In this document: positions 1 through 8,183 of the stretch, one piece after another
Layout of the letters: the number at the start of each line of letters is the position of its first letter
Numbering within the stretch: the stretch's first letter is position 1
Assembly (NCBI RefSeq): GCF_029866045.1
Contig: NZ_JARXAB010000146.1
Location: 1 to 42,271 of the forward strand
Direction of reading: 5' to 3'
Source of the DNA: Ramlibacter sp.
Lineage (GTDB): Bacteria; Pseudomonadota; Gammaproteobacteria; Burkholderiales; Burkholderiaceae_C
DNA: 42,271 nt
Program-made: the position numbers and the translations under genes
Notes under the pieces: model-generated
What the model was told of the DNA's origin: nothing
Seen by the model: the letters and a program-made list of their open reading frames with translations, nothing else
Databases searched by the model: none

Positions 1-635
1 GCCGCGCCGGGTGCCTGACCCAACGTATCCCGCGCTTCTCCCTCCGGCTCATTGAGCAATTCGAACAGCAGGCGTGGCGGCCGGTCTCGGTAGCGTGCGG
101 CGATCTGCCGCCACAGGTTCACCAGCCGTGCCTCGACCACCGCCGGGTCCACCGCAAACTCGTTCGGGTGTCTCGAACCGCCAGTCAACTGCTTGTAGTG
201 GTGCATGTCCAGGATGACAAAGCCGCCGCCAGCCAGCAGCCGTTCGATCGCCGCATCCACTCGGCGAGCGAAGGTCTCGTCCAGACGCGCCTGTGCGTCT
301 GGCGAGGCATGGTTGCTCCAGCGCACCGGCAGGCGAACCGTCTGAAAGTGGCGGGTCGCCCGGTCGAGTAGCGCAGGCTCCAGCCGGAGGCCCCAGTCGC
401 CTTCGCGCGGCGCGTCCAGCGCATTGCCCAGGTTCACGCCGCGGCCCAGGGCGTGGGCGACCTCGCAGGCCTGGCGGCTGACCGCGTGACAGGCCTGCCC
501 TGCGGCGTGCCGCGGTGGTGGCCTGGGTTCCTCCAAGGCCCAGGCGGAGGCCGCGCTCAGGGCCAGCAGGGCCGCGACCGCTGCCAGGCCCCATCTTTCC
601 GCGCCAGTCCCGCAGAGAAGGTGTCTGTTTTTCAT
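1..635 (-). CDS. GH5-family cellulase-like glycosidase, N-terminal part (cut by window edge)
   Basis: The open frame begins at ATG 635 and runs off the left edge, giving 211 residues with no stop. Residues 1-33 form a signal peptide (basic start, Ala/Leu-rich core, cleavage near ASA-WA), so export is predicted. The mature part starts with GVNLGNALDAP (N68-N71), the usual opening of GH5 catalytic domains. It continues with RLPVRWSNHA and DMHHYKQ and reaches LLFELLNEPE, where E196 in NEP is the family's acid/base. The second catalytic Glu would lie beyond the edge. GH5 enzymes cut beta-1,4-glucans or mannans; the exact substrate cannot be told. No other polysaccharide-degradation gene is adjacent on this strand. 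Confidence in the fold is high, in the substrate low. Confidence 0.85.
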   Translation of the reverse strand, partial: MKNRHLLCGTGAERWGLAAVAALLALSAASAWALEEPRPPPRHAAGQACHAVSRQACEVAHALGRGVNLGNALDAPREGDWGLRLEPALLDRATRHFQTVRLPVRWSNHASPDAQARLDETFARRVDAAIERLLAGGGFVILDMHHYKQLTGGSRHPNEFAVDPAVVEARLVNLWRQIAARYRDRPPRLLFELLNEPEGEARDTLGQAPGA

Positions 636-826
636 CGGCCGACGCTAGCGCAAGCGCGCCGGCAGATCGCGTCGGCGCGCGCCGCGATATCGGGTAACCC
701 AAGCCGCCACTGTCCCTACCGCGAACAGTTTCGCTGCCCGCTTTTGCGTTTCCACGGCGACCTTGAGGCACTGGGAAAGCGGGGGGCTGGCAACCGCACG
801 GGCCTGCGCTGGTGCTGCTCAATATT

Positions 827-856
827 GTCAATCACAACCCGAGGGTCGTGATTGAC
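827..856. promoter_or_regulatory. Inverted repeat, possible operator
   Basis: GTCAATCAC (827-835) and GTGATTGAC (848-856) form a perfect 9-bp inverted repeat with a 12-bp spacer. Arm centres are 21 bp apart, about two helical turns, as in operators bound by dimers. It lies between the start of the GH5 gene and the 3' end of the gluconokinase operon. No T-run follows either arm, so a terminator is less likely. The rest of 636-928 holds only the dehydrogenase remnant described separately and no strong promoter. Confidence 0.3.
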
Positions 857-875
857 GCGCTGATTGGCTGATCAC

Positions 876-928
876 TCAGCGAAAGTCCAGTAGGACCTTC
901 ATCGCCTGCGTGCGCTTGCAGAGGGGCG
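876..928 (-). pseudogene. Possible 3'-end relic of a zinc-dependent polyol/idonate dehydrogenase
   Basis: Just after the gluconokinase stop, in another frame, the minus strand reads KRTQAMKVLLDFR and then a TGA stop (876-878). This resembles the extreme C-terminus of sorbitol/L-idonate 5-dehydrogenases, which end in a DRxxAMKVxLxF pattern. Idonate dehydrogenase and gluconokinase are neighbours in known idn operons, which makes a relic plausible. Only about 13 codons are recognisable, so chance resemblance cannot be excluded. Confidence 0.3.
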
Positions 929-1447
929 TCAAGGCGCAGGTTGCGCTGCCATGTGCCGAGTGATGCCCAGCCAGGCAGCGATCGCGTCAAGCTGCTCCTG
1001 AGTGGACTGCAAGCCAGACACGCGCAGCACGTCCGCCTCACCCACCGGCGACTCCAGGGCGGCGAACTGAGAGTTCACCAAGGTGGTAGGAAACAGGTGC
1101 TCGGAACGACTGCCCACACGCTGAGCGGCGGTCTGGATGTCGATCTCGATGTACACAAAACGCAAAGCGGGATCGGCCGCGCGCAGCAGGCTACGGTACT
1201 TTCGCTTGAGTGAGGAACAGGCCAAAACAACACGGCTTTGACGGAGCGCCAGTTGCTCGCCCAAGGCGCGTAGCCAGGGATCACGGTCAGCATCTTCCAA
1301 GGGGATGCCGCTGCGCATCTTCTCCTGGTTGGCCGCAGGGTGGTAGTCGTCGCCCTCCAGCATTTCGCAGCCAAGCCGCTCGGCCAGGTGACGCGCCAGC
1401 GACGACTTGCCGCAGCCGGCCACGCCCATGACAACCAGATGGGTCAC
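929..1447 (-). CDS. Gluconokinase (GntK/IdnK type)
   Basis: This 172-residue protein phosphorylates D-gluconate with ATP to 6-phosphogluconate in the cytoplasm. The P-loop is near the N-terminus (MGVAGCGKSS, residues 7-16), followed by EGDDYHP, the gluconate-binding region, and ACSSLKRKYR. Length and motif order match the small P-loop gluconokinases. I chose GTG 1447 as start because it overlaps the TGA of the upstream lactonase gene by four bases (GTGA) and leaves the usual short lead before the P-loop; an upstream in-frame start at 1492 would add about 15 unconserved residues. It is the last gene of a coupled dehydrogenase-lactonase-kinase operon, so its substrate is probably the aldonate released by the lactonase. 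The specific sugar acid is inferred. Confidence 0.88.
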   Translation of the reverse strand: MTHLVVMGVAGCGKSSLARHLAERLGCEMLEGDDYHPAANQEKMRSGIPLEDADRDPWLRALGEQLALRQSRVVLACSSLKRKYRSLLRAADPALRFVYIEIDIQTAAQRVGSRSEHLFPTTLVNSQFAALESPVGEADVLRVSGLQSTQEQLDAIAAWLGITRHMAAQPAP

Positions 1448-2394
1448 GCCGCGCCCACTGGCGCAGAGGCCGTGTGCAGACTCGGCTTCCACCCGCTGAA
1501 CGGCACCTCCGCAATCCCCCGAACACCCGGCCGCAGCATCAGCACCGCACCGTCCAGGCTCGCATCAAAACCCGGCGCGGGCTGCGCCGGTGGGATGCTG
1601 GTGACAAACAGCCACTCCATGCTCGGCCCACCAAAGCTGCACATGGCCGGCTTGCTCACGGGCAATTGCAGGGAGCGGTCTAGGCGGCCCTCAGGGGTGA
1701 AGCGGTGCACCTGGCCGGCGTCGTTGCCGCAGATCCAGTAGCAGCCCTCGGCGTCGACCGCCGCACCGTCCGGTCGGCCGGGGTACAGGTTCATGTCGAC
1801 GAACTCGCGCTGCCCGTGTGGCACGCCGTCGTCGCCAAGCTCAAAGCGCCAAATGCGTTGTACTTTCGGGTGCGAGTCTGAGAGGTACATCACCCGTCCG
1901 TCAGGGCTGAACCCGAGGCCGTTGCCGGTGAGTAGACCTCGCACCAAGGGCTCTGACAGGCCGTTCGTGTCAAAGCGAAGCAGCACGCCGTCGGCAGCAG
2001 CCAGCCCCATGTCCATCACCATGGTGCTGGCCCACAGGCGACCCTGGCGGTCACAGCGACCGTCGTTGAAGCGCATGCCAGTGCGTGGGTGGGTCATGGT
2101 TTGCAGCAGGCGGGCATCGGCCTTTTCGCCCGCCTCGGGCAGGTCGACCGCGAACAGGCCGCTTTCCATGCCCGACACCAGGCCGCCACCCGCGCGCAGG
2201 GCGATGCAGGCCACCCGCTCGTCGGTCTGCCAGCTGCGAGTGCTACGCGTCGCCCAGTCGAACCGGCGGATGAAGCGGCCCTCGATGTCCACCCAGTACA
2301 GCGCCTGCTCGGCGGCGTGCCAGACCGGGCTCTCGCCGACCCGGTCGCGGGTGGTGGAGACAACATCGACCGCGGGTGTGAGGACCTGGCTCAT
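1444..2394 (-). CDS. SMP-30/gluconolactonase family sugar lactonase
   Basis: The 316-residue protein matches SMP-30/gluconolactonase/LRE beta-propeller lactonases, metal-dependent enzymes opening aldono- or aldaro-lactones. Visible family signatures are GESPVWHAAEQALYWVDI near the N-terminus with the metal-ligand Glu, RFNDGRCDRQGRLWASTM with the substrate-binding Arg and Asn, GNGLGFSPDG, and YPGRPDGAAVDAEGCYW, whose PDG Asp is the usual metal ligand and base. The ATG overlaps the stop of the upstream dehydrogenase gene by four bases (ATGA), and the stop overlaps the kinase start by four bases. Translation is therefore coupled across all three genes. The natural lactone is most likely the product of the adjacent Udh-like enzyme. 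Confidence 0.88.
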   Translation of the reverse strand: MSQVLTPAVDVVSTTRDRVGESPVWHAAEQALYWVDIEGRFIRRFDWATRSTRSWQTDERVACIALRAGGGLVSGMESGLFAVDLPEAGEKADARLLQTMTHPRTGMRFNDGRCDRQGRLWASTMVMDMGLAAADGVLLRFDTNGLSEPLVRGLLTGNGLGFSPDGRVMYLSDSHPKVQRIWRFELGDDGVPHGQREFVDMNLYPGRPDGAAVDAEGCYWICGNDAGQVHRFTPEGRLDRSLQLPVSKPAMCSFGGPSMEWLFVTSIPPAQPAPGFDASLDGAVLMLRPGVRGIAEVPFSGWKPSLHTASAPVGAA

Positions 2395-3218
2395 TCGAAA
2401 TGGCCCGAGCGCACGAAGGCGCCGCCCTGATAGAGGTTGGCCGGATCGCTCAGGTCGAGTGTGGGCTGCACTGCCTCGACCTGGTGGCGGAACGCGTCGG
2501 CGCTGTCACGCGGCCGGTAGCCAATGTGGCGGGCCTTGGTGTTGTCATAAAAGGCGGTGGCGTTATCCGAGATGCCGTAGATGACGCTCCAGCCCACCAC
2601 CGGTGCGGTGAGGCCCGCGACCACCAGGCGCTCCAGGTCGTCGTAGGAGAGCCAGGTGGCCAGCATGCGGCGGTTGGCGGGCTCGGGGAAAGAAGAGCCG
2701 ATGCGCACCACCAGCGTCTCAATGCCGAAGCGGTCCCAGTACAGGCGTGCCACGTCTTCACCGAAGGCCTTGGACAAGCCATATAAGCCGTCGGGGCGCG
2801 GCGCGCTGTCGGCGTCAACCACCTGGTCTTGCCGCCAAAAGCCCATCACGTGGTTGGAGCTGGCGAAGATCACCCGTTTGACGCCGTTCTTGCGCGCGGC
2901 CTCGTAGAGGTTGTACAGGCCCACGATGTTGCCGGCGAGGATAGGCTCCCAGGCCTGCTCGGTGGACACGCCGCCCAGGTGCACCACCGCGTCGACGCCG
3001 TGCAGCAGTTTTTGCGCGGCCGCTGCATCGGCCAGATCCATCTGCACGCATTCCTCACCGGCCTGCGCCGCATCAAGGGGCGCGATGTCGGTCAGGCGCA
3101 GCGACTCGCAATAGCGCTTGAGGCGCGGCCGCAAAACGCGGCCCAGTCCGCCAGCGGCACCCGTTAGGAGCAGACGTTGAAAGGTGATGGGTGTGACGGG
3201 TTGGTCGAGCATGGCCAT
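2391..3218 (-). CDS. Uronate-dehydrogenase-like NAD-dependent sugar dehydrogenase
   Basis: An extended short-chain dehydrogenase of about 275 residues with the NAD-binding LLLTGAAGGLGR near the N-terminus, the catalytic Ser in FASSNH and the YxxxK pair in DGLYGLSKAFGE. Segments such as ECVQMDLADA, NIVGLYNLYEAARK and VRIGSSFPEP closely match Agrobacterium-type uronate dehydrogenase (EC 1.1.1.203), which oxidises hexuronates to aldaro-1,5-lactones. The next gene encodes a lactonase, as expected. The third gene is gluconokinase, which does not fit an aldarate product, so an unusual aldose substrate is possible. The start is uncertain: ATG 3218 leaves the normal short lead, whereas ATG 3257 has a better Shine-Dalgarno-like AAGGGG but would overlap the divergent epimerase gene. 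Confidence 0.82.
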   Translation of the reverse strand: MAMLDQPVTPITFQRLLLTGAAGGLGRVLRPRLKRYCESLRLTDIAPLDAAQAGEECVQMDLADAAAAQKLLHGVDAVVHLGGVSTEQAWEPILAGNIVGLYNLYEAARKNGVKRVIFASSNHVMGFWRQDQVVDADSAPRPDGLYGLSKAFGEDVARLYWDRFGIETLVVRIGSSFPEPANRRMLATWLSYDDLERLVVAGLTAPVVGWSVIYGISDNATAFYDNTKARHIGYRPRDSADAFRHQVEAVQPTLDLSDPANLYQGGAFVRSGHFE

Positions 3219-3249
3219 GTGTCGGAAAAGAGTTCGGTTATCGTACGAC

Positions 3250-4320
3250 ATGGCCATCCCCACCCCTTCGCCACTGGACCCTTCGAGGTTCATTCATGGC
3301 GAGTCAGGCCAGAGTGTTTTGTTTCCCATCGCCACGCCCGGCGGGCTGCGTGCCGCCGTGTGCGCGCATGGCGCGAGGCTGCTGCAACTGGTGGTGCCAG
3401 ACCGTGAGGGCCGTCCCCGGGATGTCGTCCTGGGCCACGACAGTCTGGAGCGGGTGCTGGGGGGCGTTCCCTCACTGGGCGCCTTCATCGGCCGCTATGC
3501 GAACCGCATCGGGCAGGCCCGCTTTGCGCTCGAGGGGCGCAGTTGGCAGTTGCCGGCCAATGATGGCCAGCACTGCATCCACGGCGGCCCCAGGGGCAGC
3601 CGGCACCAGATGTTCCGCTTGGTGTCCCAGTCCGCGCAGGCGGTCACCTTGGGTTGGACGTTTCGCGAAGAAGAGGACGGATTCCCGGGCGACGTCGATC
3701 TGGCCGTGTGCTACGCGCTCTCAGACCCCGGCACCTTGTCCATCACCTGGGAGGCACGGGTCACGGGCCGATCGACCGTCCTCAATTTCACCCCACACCC
3801 CTTCTTCAACCTTGAGGGAGATGGTTTGGGAAGCGCGGGCAGTACGCTTTTGCAGACCGATGCCGCGCAGGTTCTGCGGCTCGATGCGACACGCTTGCCC
3901 ACCGGTGACATCGACCCCGTGGCCGGCGGCCCGCTGGACTTCCGGGAAGGACAGACGCTGGACGCGGCAAGGCAAGTCCTGGGCACCGGCATTGACCATT
4001 GCCTCGTCGTGCCGCCCGGCGCAGACGGTGGGCTGCGGCGCATGGCGCGTGCGCACGCAGCCGGCAGTGGCCTGTCGATGGAGGTGTGGTCGGACGCACC
4101 GGCCATTCAGGTGTACTCCGGCCACGGGCTCTCAGGGGAGCTGCCCTCCTGCCGGGGCAAGGAGGGCCATATCTACGGCCCTGGCGCGGGCTTTTGCCTG
4201 GAGCCCCAGCAGTTCCCCGATGCGCCTAACCAGCCGAATTTCCCGTCGGCCGTCGTGCCCGCCGGTGAGACCCGACGCGGCACGGTTCAATACCGCTTCA
4301 GCGCGGGTTCCGCCCCATAA
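3250..4320 (+). CDS. Aldose 1-epimerase (mutarotase)
   Basis: The 356-residue protein belongs to the GalM family, which interconverts alpha and beta anomers of free aldoses. Supporting motifs are GAFIGRYANRIG, NDGQHCIHGG with the first conserved His, NFTPHPFFNLEGDG with the catalytic His, and CLEPQQFPDAPNQPNFPS with the catalytic Glu. Length is typical. No signal peptide is evident, so it is probably cytoplasmic. I chose ATG 3250; an in-frame ATG 3184 would run into the divergent dehydrogenase gene. It is divergent from the dehydrogenase-lactonase-kinase operon and would supply it with the right anomer. The exact sugar is not evident. Sulfoquinovose loci often carry such a mutarotase, but so do many ordinary sugar loci. 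Confidence 0.9.
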   Translation: MAIPTPSPLDPSRFIHGESGQSVLFPIATPGGLRAAVCAHGARLLQLVVPDREGRPRDVVLGHDSLERVLGGVPSLGAFIGRYANRIGQARFALEGRSWQLPANDGQHCIHGGPRGSRHQMFRLVSQSAQAVTLGWTFREEEDGFPGDVDLAVCYALSDPGTLSITWEARVTGRSTVLNFTPHPFFNLEGDGLGSAGSTLLQTDAAQVLRLDATRLPTGDIDPVAGGPLDFREGQTLDAARQVLGTGIDHCLVVPPGADGGLRRMARAHAAGSGLSMEVWSDAPAIQVYSGHGLSGELPSCRGKEGHIYGPGAGFCLEPQQFPDAPNQPNFPSAVVPAGETRRGTVQYRFSAGSAP

Positions 4321-4351
4321 GCTGCGCCTAACCCGTGTCCAAATGAGCGCC

Positions 4352-5269
4352 ATGAAATCACCTCTCTCCGTTGACCAGTGGCAACTTTTTTTGCAGATCG
4401 CCGAGCGGGGAAGCCTCACCGAAACCGCTGCGGCGCGCGATGTTGCGCAATCGGCGATCAGCCGGCAACTCGGTGCCATCGAGCGGGCCTGCGGCGGCAA
4501 GCTGTTCGAGCGCACTCCGCGAGGCGTGCGCCTCAATGAAGTCGGTCAGAGCCTGTACCCACGGGTGCAGGCCTGGGTGCAGCAAGGCCAAGCGCTCACC
4601 GAGGATGCGACGGGGCAGCTTCGAGAGCCGGCGGGGCTGGTGCGCCTGGGCATCATCGAATCGCTCGCCGACGAGGTTTGTGCACCCGTCCTGGCCGAGA
4701 CCCGGAAGAAGTTTCCCGAGATCCGGCTGCACCTGGTGCCCGGCATGAGCGGCCGCATCTCCGAGAGCCTGGAGCGCGGCGCGCTGGACATCGCCTTGTT
4801 TTCCGAAAACACCCGCGGGCGAAGTGGCCGGGGCGATGCCGTCGGGCGCATGCCGCACGTGCTGGTGGGGCCGCCGGGTGATCGCCTCACCGCCAAGAAG
4901 GAGCTGCCGTTCGAAGCGCTCCATGACCTGCCTCTGGTCGTACCAGGGCAACCCTACGCCTTCCACAGTGTGCTGGAACACTGGGCCCGGCGCAGCGGCA
5001 TTCGGCTGAACGTCCAGCTCGAATGCGACGCACTGCATCTGCAAAAGCGTCTGGTGGTGGCGGGTGGGCTCTACGCGATCATGGGTCTCACCGCGGTTCG
5101 CTCGGAAGTAGCCACCGGGCAATTGCAAGCCGCACGAATCGTGCGGCCCAGTCTGGACCGCAACATCGTGCTGCGCGTCTCCACACAGACGGTGCCCTCG
5201 CAGGCCACCTTGGCTGTGCGGGACATCGTGCGCCGGCAGGTCCGGAAGGTGTTTCCTTCCCACGCCTAA
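4352..5269 (+). CDS. LysR-type transcriptional regulator
   Basis: A 305-residue LysR protein. The N-terminal winged helix-turn-helix (about residues 5-65) reads through FLQIAERGSLTETAAARD, QSAISRQLGAIE and LFERTPRGVRLNEVG, the classic LysR pattern. The rest is the effector-binding domain with a LysR-style start near VRLGIIES. Start ATG 4352 gives the usual short lead; ATG 4343 in frame is an alternative adding three residues. It lies 31 bases after the epimerase and is followed in the same direction by Bug, sulfatase, monooxygenase and reductase genes, its most likely targets. The inducer is unknown. Confidence 0.92.
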   Translation: MKSPLSVDQWQLFLQIAERGSLTETAAARDVAQSAISRQLGAIERACGGKLFERTPRGVRLNEVGQSLYPRVQAWVQQGQALTEDATGQLREPAGLVRLGIIESLADEVCAPVLAETRKKFPEIRLHLVPGMSGRISESLERGALDIALFSENTRGRSGRGDAVGRMPHVLVGPPGDRLTAKKELPFEALHDLPLVVPGQPYAFHSVLEHWARRSGIRLNVQLECDALHLQKRLVVAGGLYAIMGLTAVRSEVATGQLQAARIVRPSLDRNIVLRVSTQTVPSQATLAVRDIVRRQVRKVFPSHA

Positions 5270-5452
5270 AGGGCGGTGGCGCCTGTTTGCATCTGCTTGC
5301 ACGTGCTTGAAGCTGTGTCTTTGGTATATCTCCAGAGGCATGACCTGCCTGCCCTGTCAGGTGCTATCAACCTCCTGGGTCAGGGCCTAGATTGCTCGCA
5401 GGGGCCGAACCAGGCCTTCGCCTGCCCTCACACCTCTGTTTGGACTTAGACC
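5270..5452 (+). promoter_or_regulatory. Probable promoter/operator region before the Bug gene
   Basis: This 183-base gap between the LysR and Bug genes contains several candidate signals but no gene. They include an 8-bp palindrome GCACGTGC (5299-5306) inside a repeated TGCTTG context, a TATATC element near 5325-5330 that could be a -10 box, and a 5-bp inverted repeat ACCTG/CAGGT (5343-5347, 5358-5362). These are short, so the LysR binding site cannot be fixed from sequence alone. Confidence 0.3.
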
Positions 5453-6481
5453 ATGCCGCTGAAAAACACGCCTTCCCAAGCCCAGTCGCTCGCAGCCTTC
5501 CTTCCTTCCAGCCAGCGCCGCACCCTCTTGGGCGCGATGGCGACGACGGCGGCAGGTCTTGCACTACCCGCCTCGGGCTGGGCCCAGGCGGCCTACCCTT
5601 CGAAGGCGATTTCTCTGATCGTGCCCAACCCCCCGGGTGGCAACACGGACATCCTGGCCCGCATCTTTGCGGCGCCGCTCGCCAAGGCCCTGGGCCAGCC
5701 GGTGGTGGTCGACAACCGGGGTGGCGCCGGTGGTGTCATCGGCATCACGGCGGCGGCCCGCGCCGCCCCCGACGGTCACACCATTGCCCTGGGCAACTTG
5801 AGCGACCTGGTCGTCAGTCGCTACGCGCAGGCCAATGTCCCCTATGACCCCGCCAAGGATTTCATGCCGATTTCCGCGCTGGCCAAGGTCTCAATCGTGG
5901 TGACCGCGCTGCCCACCATGCCGGCGAAAACCTTCCAGGAATTCCTCGCCATGGCCAAGGCCAACCCCGGCAAGTACAAATGCGGCACTGCGGGCAACGG
6001 CACCATCGGCCACCTGTGCCTGGAGGCGCTCCAGGCCGCAGCCGGTGTGGACATCGTCCACGTTCCCTACCGAGGCGGGGCGCCTGCGCTCAATGATCTG
6101 CTGGGTGGTCACATTGACCTGCTGATCGACGGAACCGCCTTTGCTCAAGTGAAGGCTGGCAGACTGAAGGCGCTGGCGGTCACGGCTGATCGCATCCCCT
6201 CACTGCCCAACGTGCCTTCGATTGGTGAGTCGGGTGTGGCCGGCTTTTCTTTTGGCAACTACTGGGGCCTGCTGATGCCGGCGGGGTCGCCGGCGCAAGC
6301 GGTCGCCCGGCTCAATGCTGAAGTGCAAAAGATTGCCGAACAACCCGAGATTCGCGCGCAGCTCGAGGGTGCCGGCTTTGCCACTTACGTCTCGACGCCG
6401 GCGGAATACGGGCAGGCGCTGCAACGCTCCTACGAACAAATCGGGGCCTTGGTGAAGAAGGCGAAGATCACCTTCGACTGA
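5453..6481 (+). CDS. Bug/TctC-family periplasmic substrate-binding protein
   Basis: The 342-residue protein has a long N-terminal export signal containing SQRRTLLGAM, resembling a twin-arginine motif, then a hydrophobic stretch ending near GWAQ-AAYP. The mature part starts with YPSKAISLIVPNPPGGNTD and contains VVVDNRGGAGGVIG and HVPYRGGAPALNDLLGGHIDLL, all standard Bug-family signatures. Bug proteins bind small carboxylates or related solutes in the periplasm, in the model case feeding a TctAB transporter. No TctA or TctB gene is in the window. It sits between a LysR gene and a sulfatase gene, so the ligand may be connected with the sulfur-related genes downstream. Ligand unknown. Confidence 0.9.
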   Translation: MPLKNTPSQAQSLAAFLPSSQRRTLLGAMATTAAGLALPASGWAQAAYPSKAISLIVPNPPGGNTDILARIFAAPLAKALGQPVVVDNRGGAGGVIGITAAARAAPDGHTIALGNLSDLVVSRYAQANVPYDPAKDFMPISALAKVSIVVTALPTMPAKTFQEFLAMAKANPGKYKCGTAGNGTIGHLCLEALQAAAGVDIVHVPYRGGAPALNDLLGGHIDLLIDGTAFAQVKAGRLKALAVTADRIPSLPNVPSIGESGVAGFSFGNYWGLLMPAGSPAQAVARLNAEVQKIAEQPEIRAQLEGAGFATYVSTPAEYGQALQRSYEQIGALVKKAKITFD

Positions 6482-6512
6482 CGCGTTCGTCCTGCCTTAC
6501 CGCGTCCGCAAC

Positions 6513-8183
6513 ATGTCGCGCAAGCCCGACATTGTCCTGGTCATGGCCGATGACATGGGCTATTCCGACATCGGCTGCTATGGCAGCGAAATCGACACGC
6601 CCCATATCGACCGCCTCGCGAAAGAGGGGGCGCGGTTCTCGCAGTTCTACAACACGGCCCGCTGCAGTCCGTCCCGCGCCTCCCTCCTGACCGGATTGCA
6701 CCCGCACCAGACCGGCGTAGGCATTCTGACCAAGGACGACCGCCCGCACGGTTACCGTGGTTCATTGAACGACAACTGCGCCACCCTGGCAGAAATCCTG
6801 TCTGATGCCGGCTATGCCACCTGTCTCTCGGGTAAATGGCATTTGGCTTCCAACACCAAGGCGCCCAACGGCGCCTGGCCCACCGAGCGCGGCTTCGAGC
6901 GCTTCTATGGAACCCTGGCCGGGTCCTGCTCGTACTTCCAGCCGGCGACCTTGACCCGCAACGAGACCCCTGCCGAAGCCGAAGCGACGCAGGACCCTGG
7001 CTACTACTACACCGATGCCATCTCGCGTGAGGCCTGTGCCTTTGTCCGCGATCAGGGCGACAGCGACGATCCTCTCTTTTTGTACGTCGCCTACACCGCA
7101 CCCCATTGGCCTTTGCAGGCGCTCGAGGAGGACATCGCGAAATTCAGGGGGCGCTATGACGCGGGCTGGGATGCGCTGCGCCAGCAGCGCCTTGAGCGCC
7201 TGCGTGAGTCGGGCCTGCTGGCCGGGAGTTTGGACTCCCTCGCGGACTGTCCGCGTGACCCGGGCGAGCCGGCCTGGGAACAGGCCGATCACAAGGCCTG
7301 GGAAGCGCGGCGCATGGAGGTGTACGCGGCGCAGCTTCACCGCATGGACCAAGGCATTGGCCAGATCCTGGACGCGCTCGATGCAGCGGGGCGTCTCGAC
7401 AACACCCTCGTCATCTTCCTCTCCGACAACGGCGCGTGCGCCGAAGTGCTGCCCTTGGATGGGAGCGCTGAGGCCTTCAAGAAGCGCAGGCCCGATCTGG
7501 ACAGGCTCAAGCCCCGCAATGGCAATGAGTTGCAAGTTGGCAATGAGCCGTCGATCAACCCCGGCACCGAAGACACCTTCGCCAGCTACGGGCGAGCCTG
7601 GGCCAATCTCTCGAACACTCCCTTTCGGCTTTACAAAAGGTGGACCCATGAGGGCGGCATTTCCACCCCGTTGATCATCCGCTGGCCAGCCGGTCATCTG
7701 CCGGCGGGCGCCATCGTGCGCGGGCCCTTTCAGCTCACGGATATCTTGCCAACGGTGCTCGAAGCCGCTCAGGTGACTTACCCGCGTCAACTCGGTGGGC
7801 GGGACTTACCTGCTTGCGAGGGAGTCAGCTTCCTGCCTTCGTTGCGCGGGCAGGGTGCGCCTGCTGCGACGACTGGGACGACCCCTCCGACCGATTCAGC
7901 CACATCAGCCTGCCACACCCTCTTCTGGGAACACACCGGCAATGCCGCCGTGAGGCGCGGCCGCTGGAAGCTGGTGCGTGAGTACCCCAAGCCCTGGGAG
8001 CTGTACGACATGGACACCGATCGGGCCGAGACCCGAGACCTCGCCTCCGTGCATCCGGACACCGTCCGTGAACTGGCCGATGCCTGGCAGGTGTGGGCCG
8101 ACCGCGTCGGGGTGGTGCCTTGGGACCAGGTGCTCGCGGGCTACCGGGCCTTGGGTAAGAGTGAGGAAGAGGCGGCGGGTTGA
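6513..8183 (+). CDS. Type I (formylglycine) sulfatase
   Basis: The 556-residue protein is an S1-family sulfatase, hydrolysing sulfate esters. The N-terminus has the metal-binding pair in VMADDMGYSD (D13, D14). CSPSRASLLTG holds C51, the CxPSR cysteine that must be converted to formylglycine. SGKWHL and FLSDNGA provide later active-site and metal residues, and LYDMDTDRAETRDLA is the typical C-terminal sulfatase segment. No signal peptide is visible, which suggests cytoplasmic action on an imported sulfated compound. It lies 31 bases after the Bug gene and before an SsuD-like monooxygenase. A formylglycine-generating enzyme would be needed and is not in the window. The 248 bases after it (8184-8431) contain no gene; an AT-richer stretch near 8360-8390 may hold the next promoter. 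Confidence 0.92.
   Translation: MSRKPDIVLVMADDMGYSDIGCYGSEIDTPHIDRLAKEGARFSQFYNTARCSPSRASLLTGLHPHQTGVGILTKDDRPHGYRGSLNDNCATLAEILSDAGYATCLSGKWHLASNTKAPNGAWPTERGFERFYGTLAGSCSYFQPATLTRNETPAEAEATQDPGYYYTDAISREACAFVRDQGDSDDPLFLYVAYTAPHWPLQALEEDIAKFRGRYDAGWDALRQQRLERLRESGLLAGSLDSLADCPRDPGEPAWEQADHKAWEARRMEVYAAQLHRMDQGIGQILDALDAAGRLDNTLVIFLSDNGACAEVLPLDGSAEAFKKRRPDLDRLKPRNGNELQVGNEPSINPGTEDTFASYGRAWANLSNTPFRLYKRWTHEGGISTPLIIRWPAGHLPAGAIVRGPFQLTDILPTVLEAAQVTYPRQLGGRDLPACEGVSFLPSLRGQGAPAATTGTTPPTDSATSACHTLFWEHTGNAAVRRGRWKLVREYPKPWELYDMDTDRAETRDLASVHPDTVRELADAWQVWADRVGVVPWDQVLAGYRALGKSEEEAAG

Noticed and set aside
49-831. 260-codon minus-strand frame at the left edge
   Set aside because: It is out of frame with the GH5 gene, which has a signal peptide and the NEP motif and explains the region better.
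3296-4351. Very long plus-strand open frame covering the epimerase and the LysR gene
   Set aside because: Only the part from 4352 encodes a recognisable protein. The earlier part is an out-of-frame reading of the epimerase gene.
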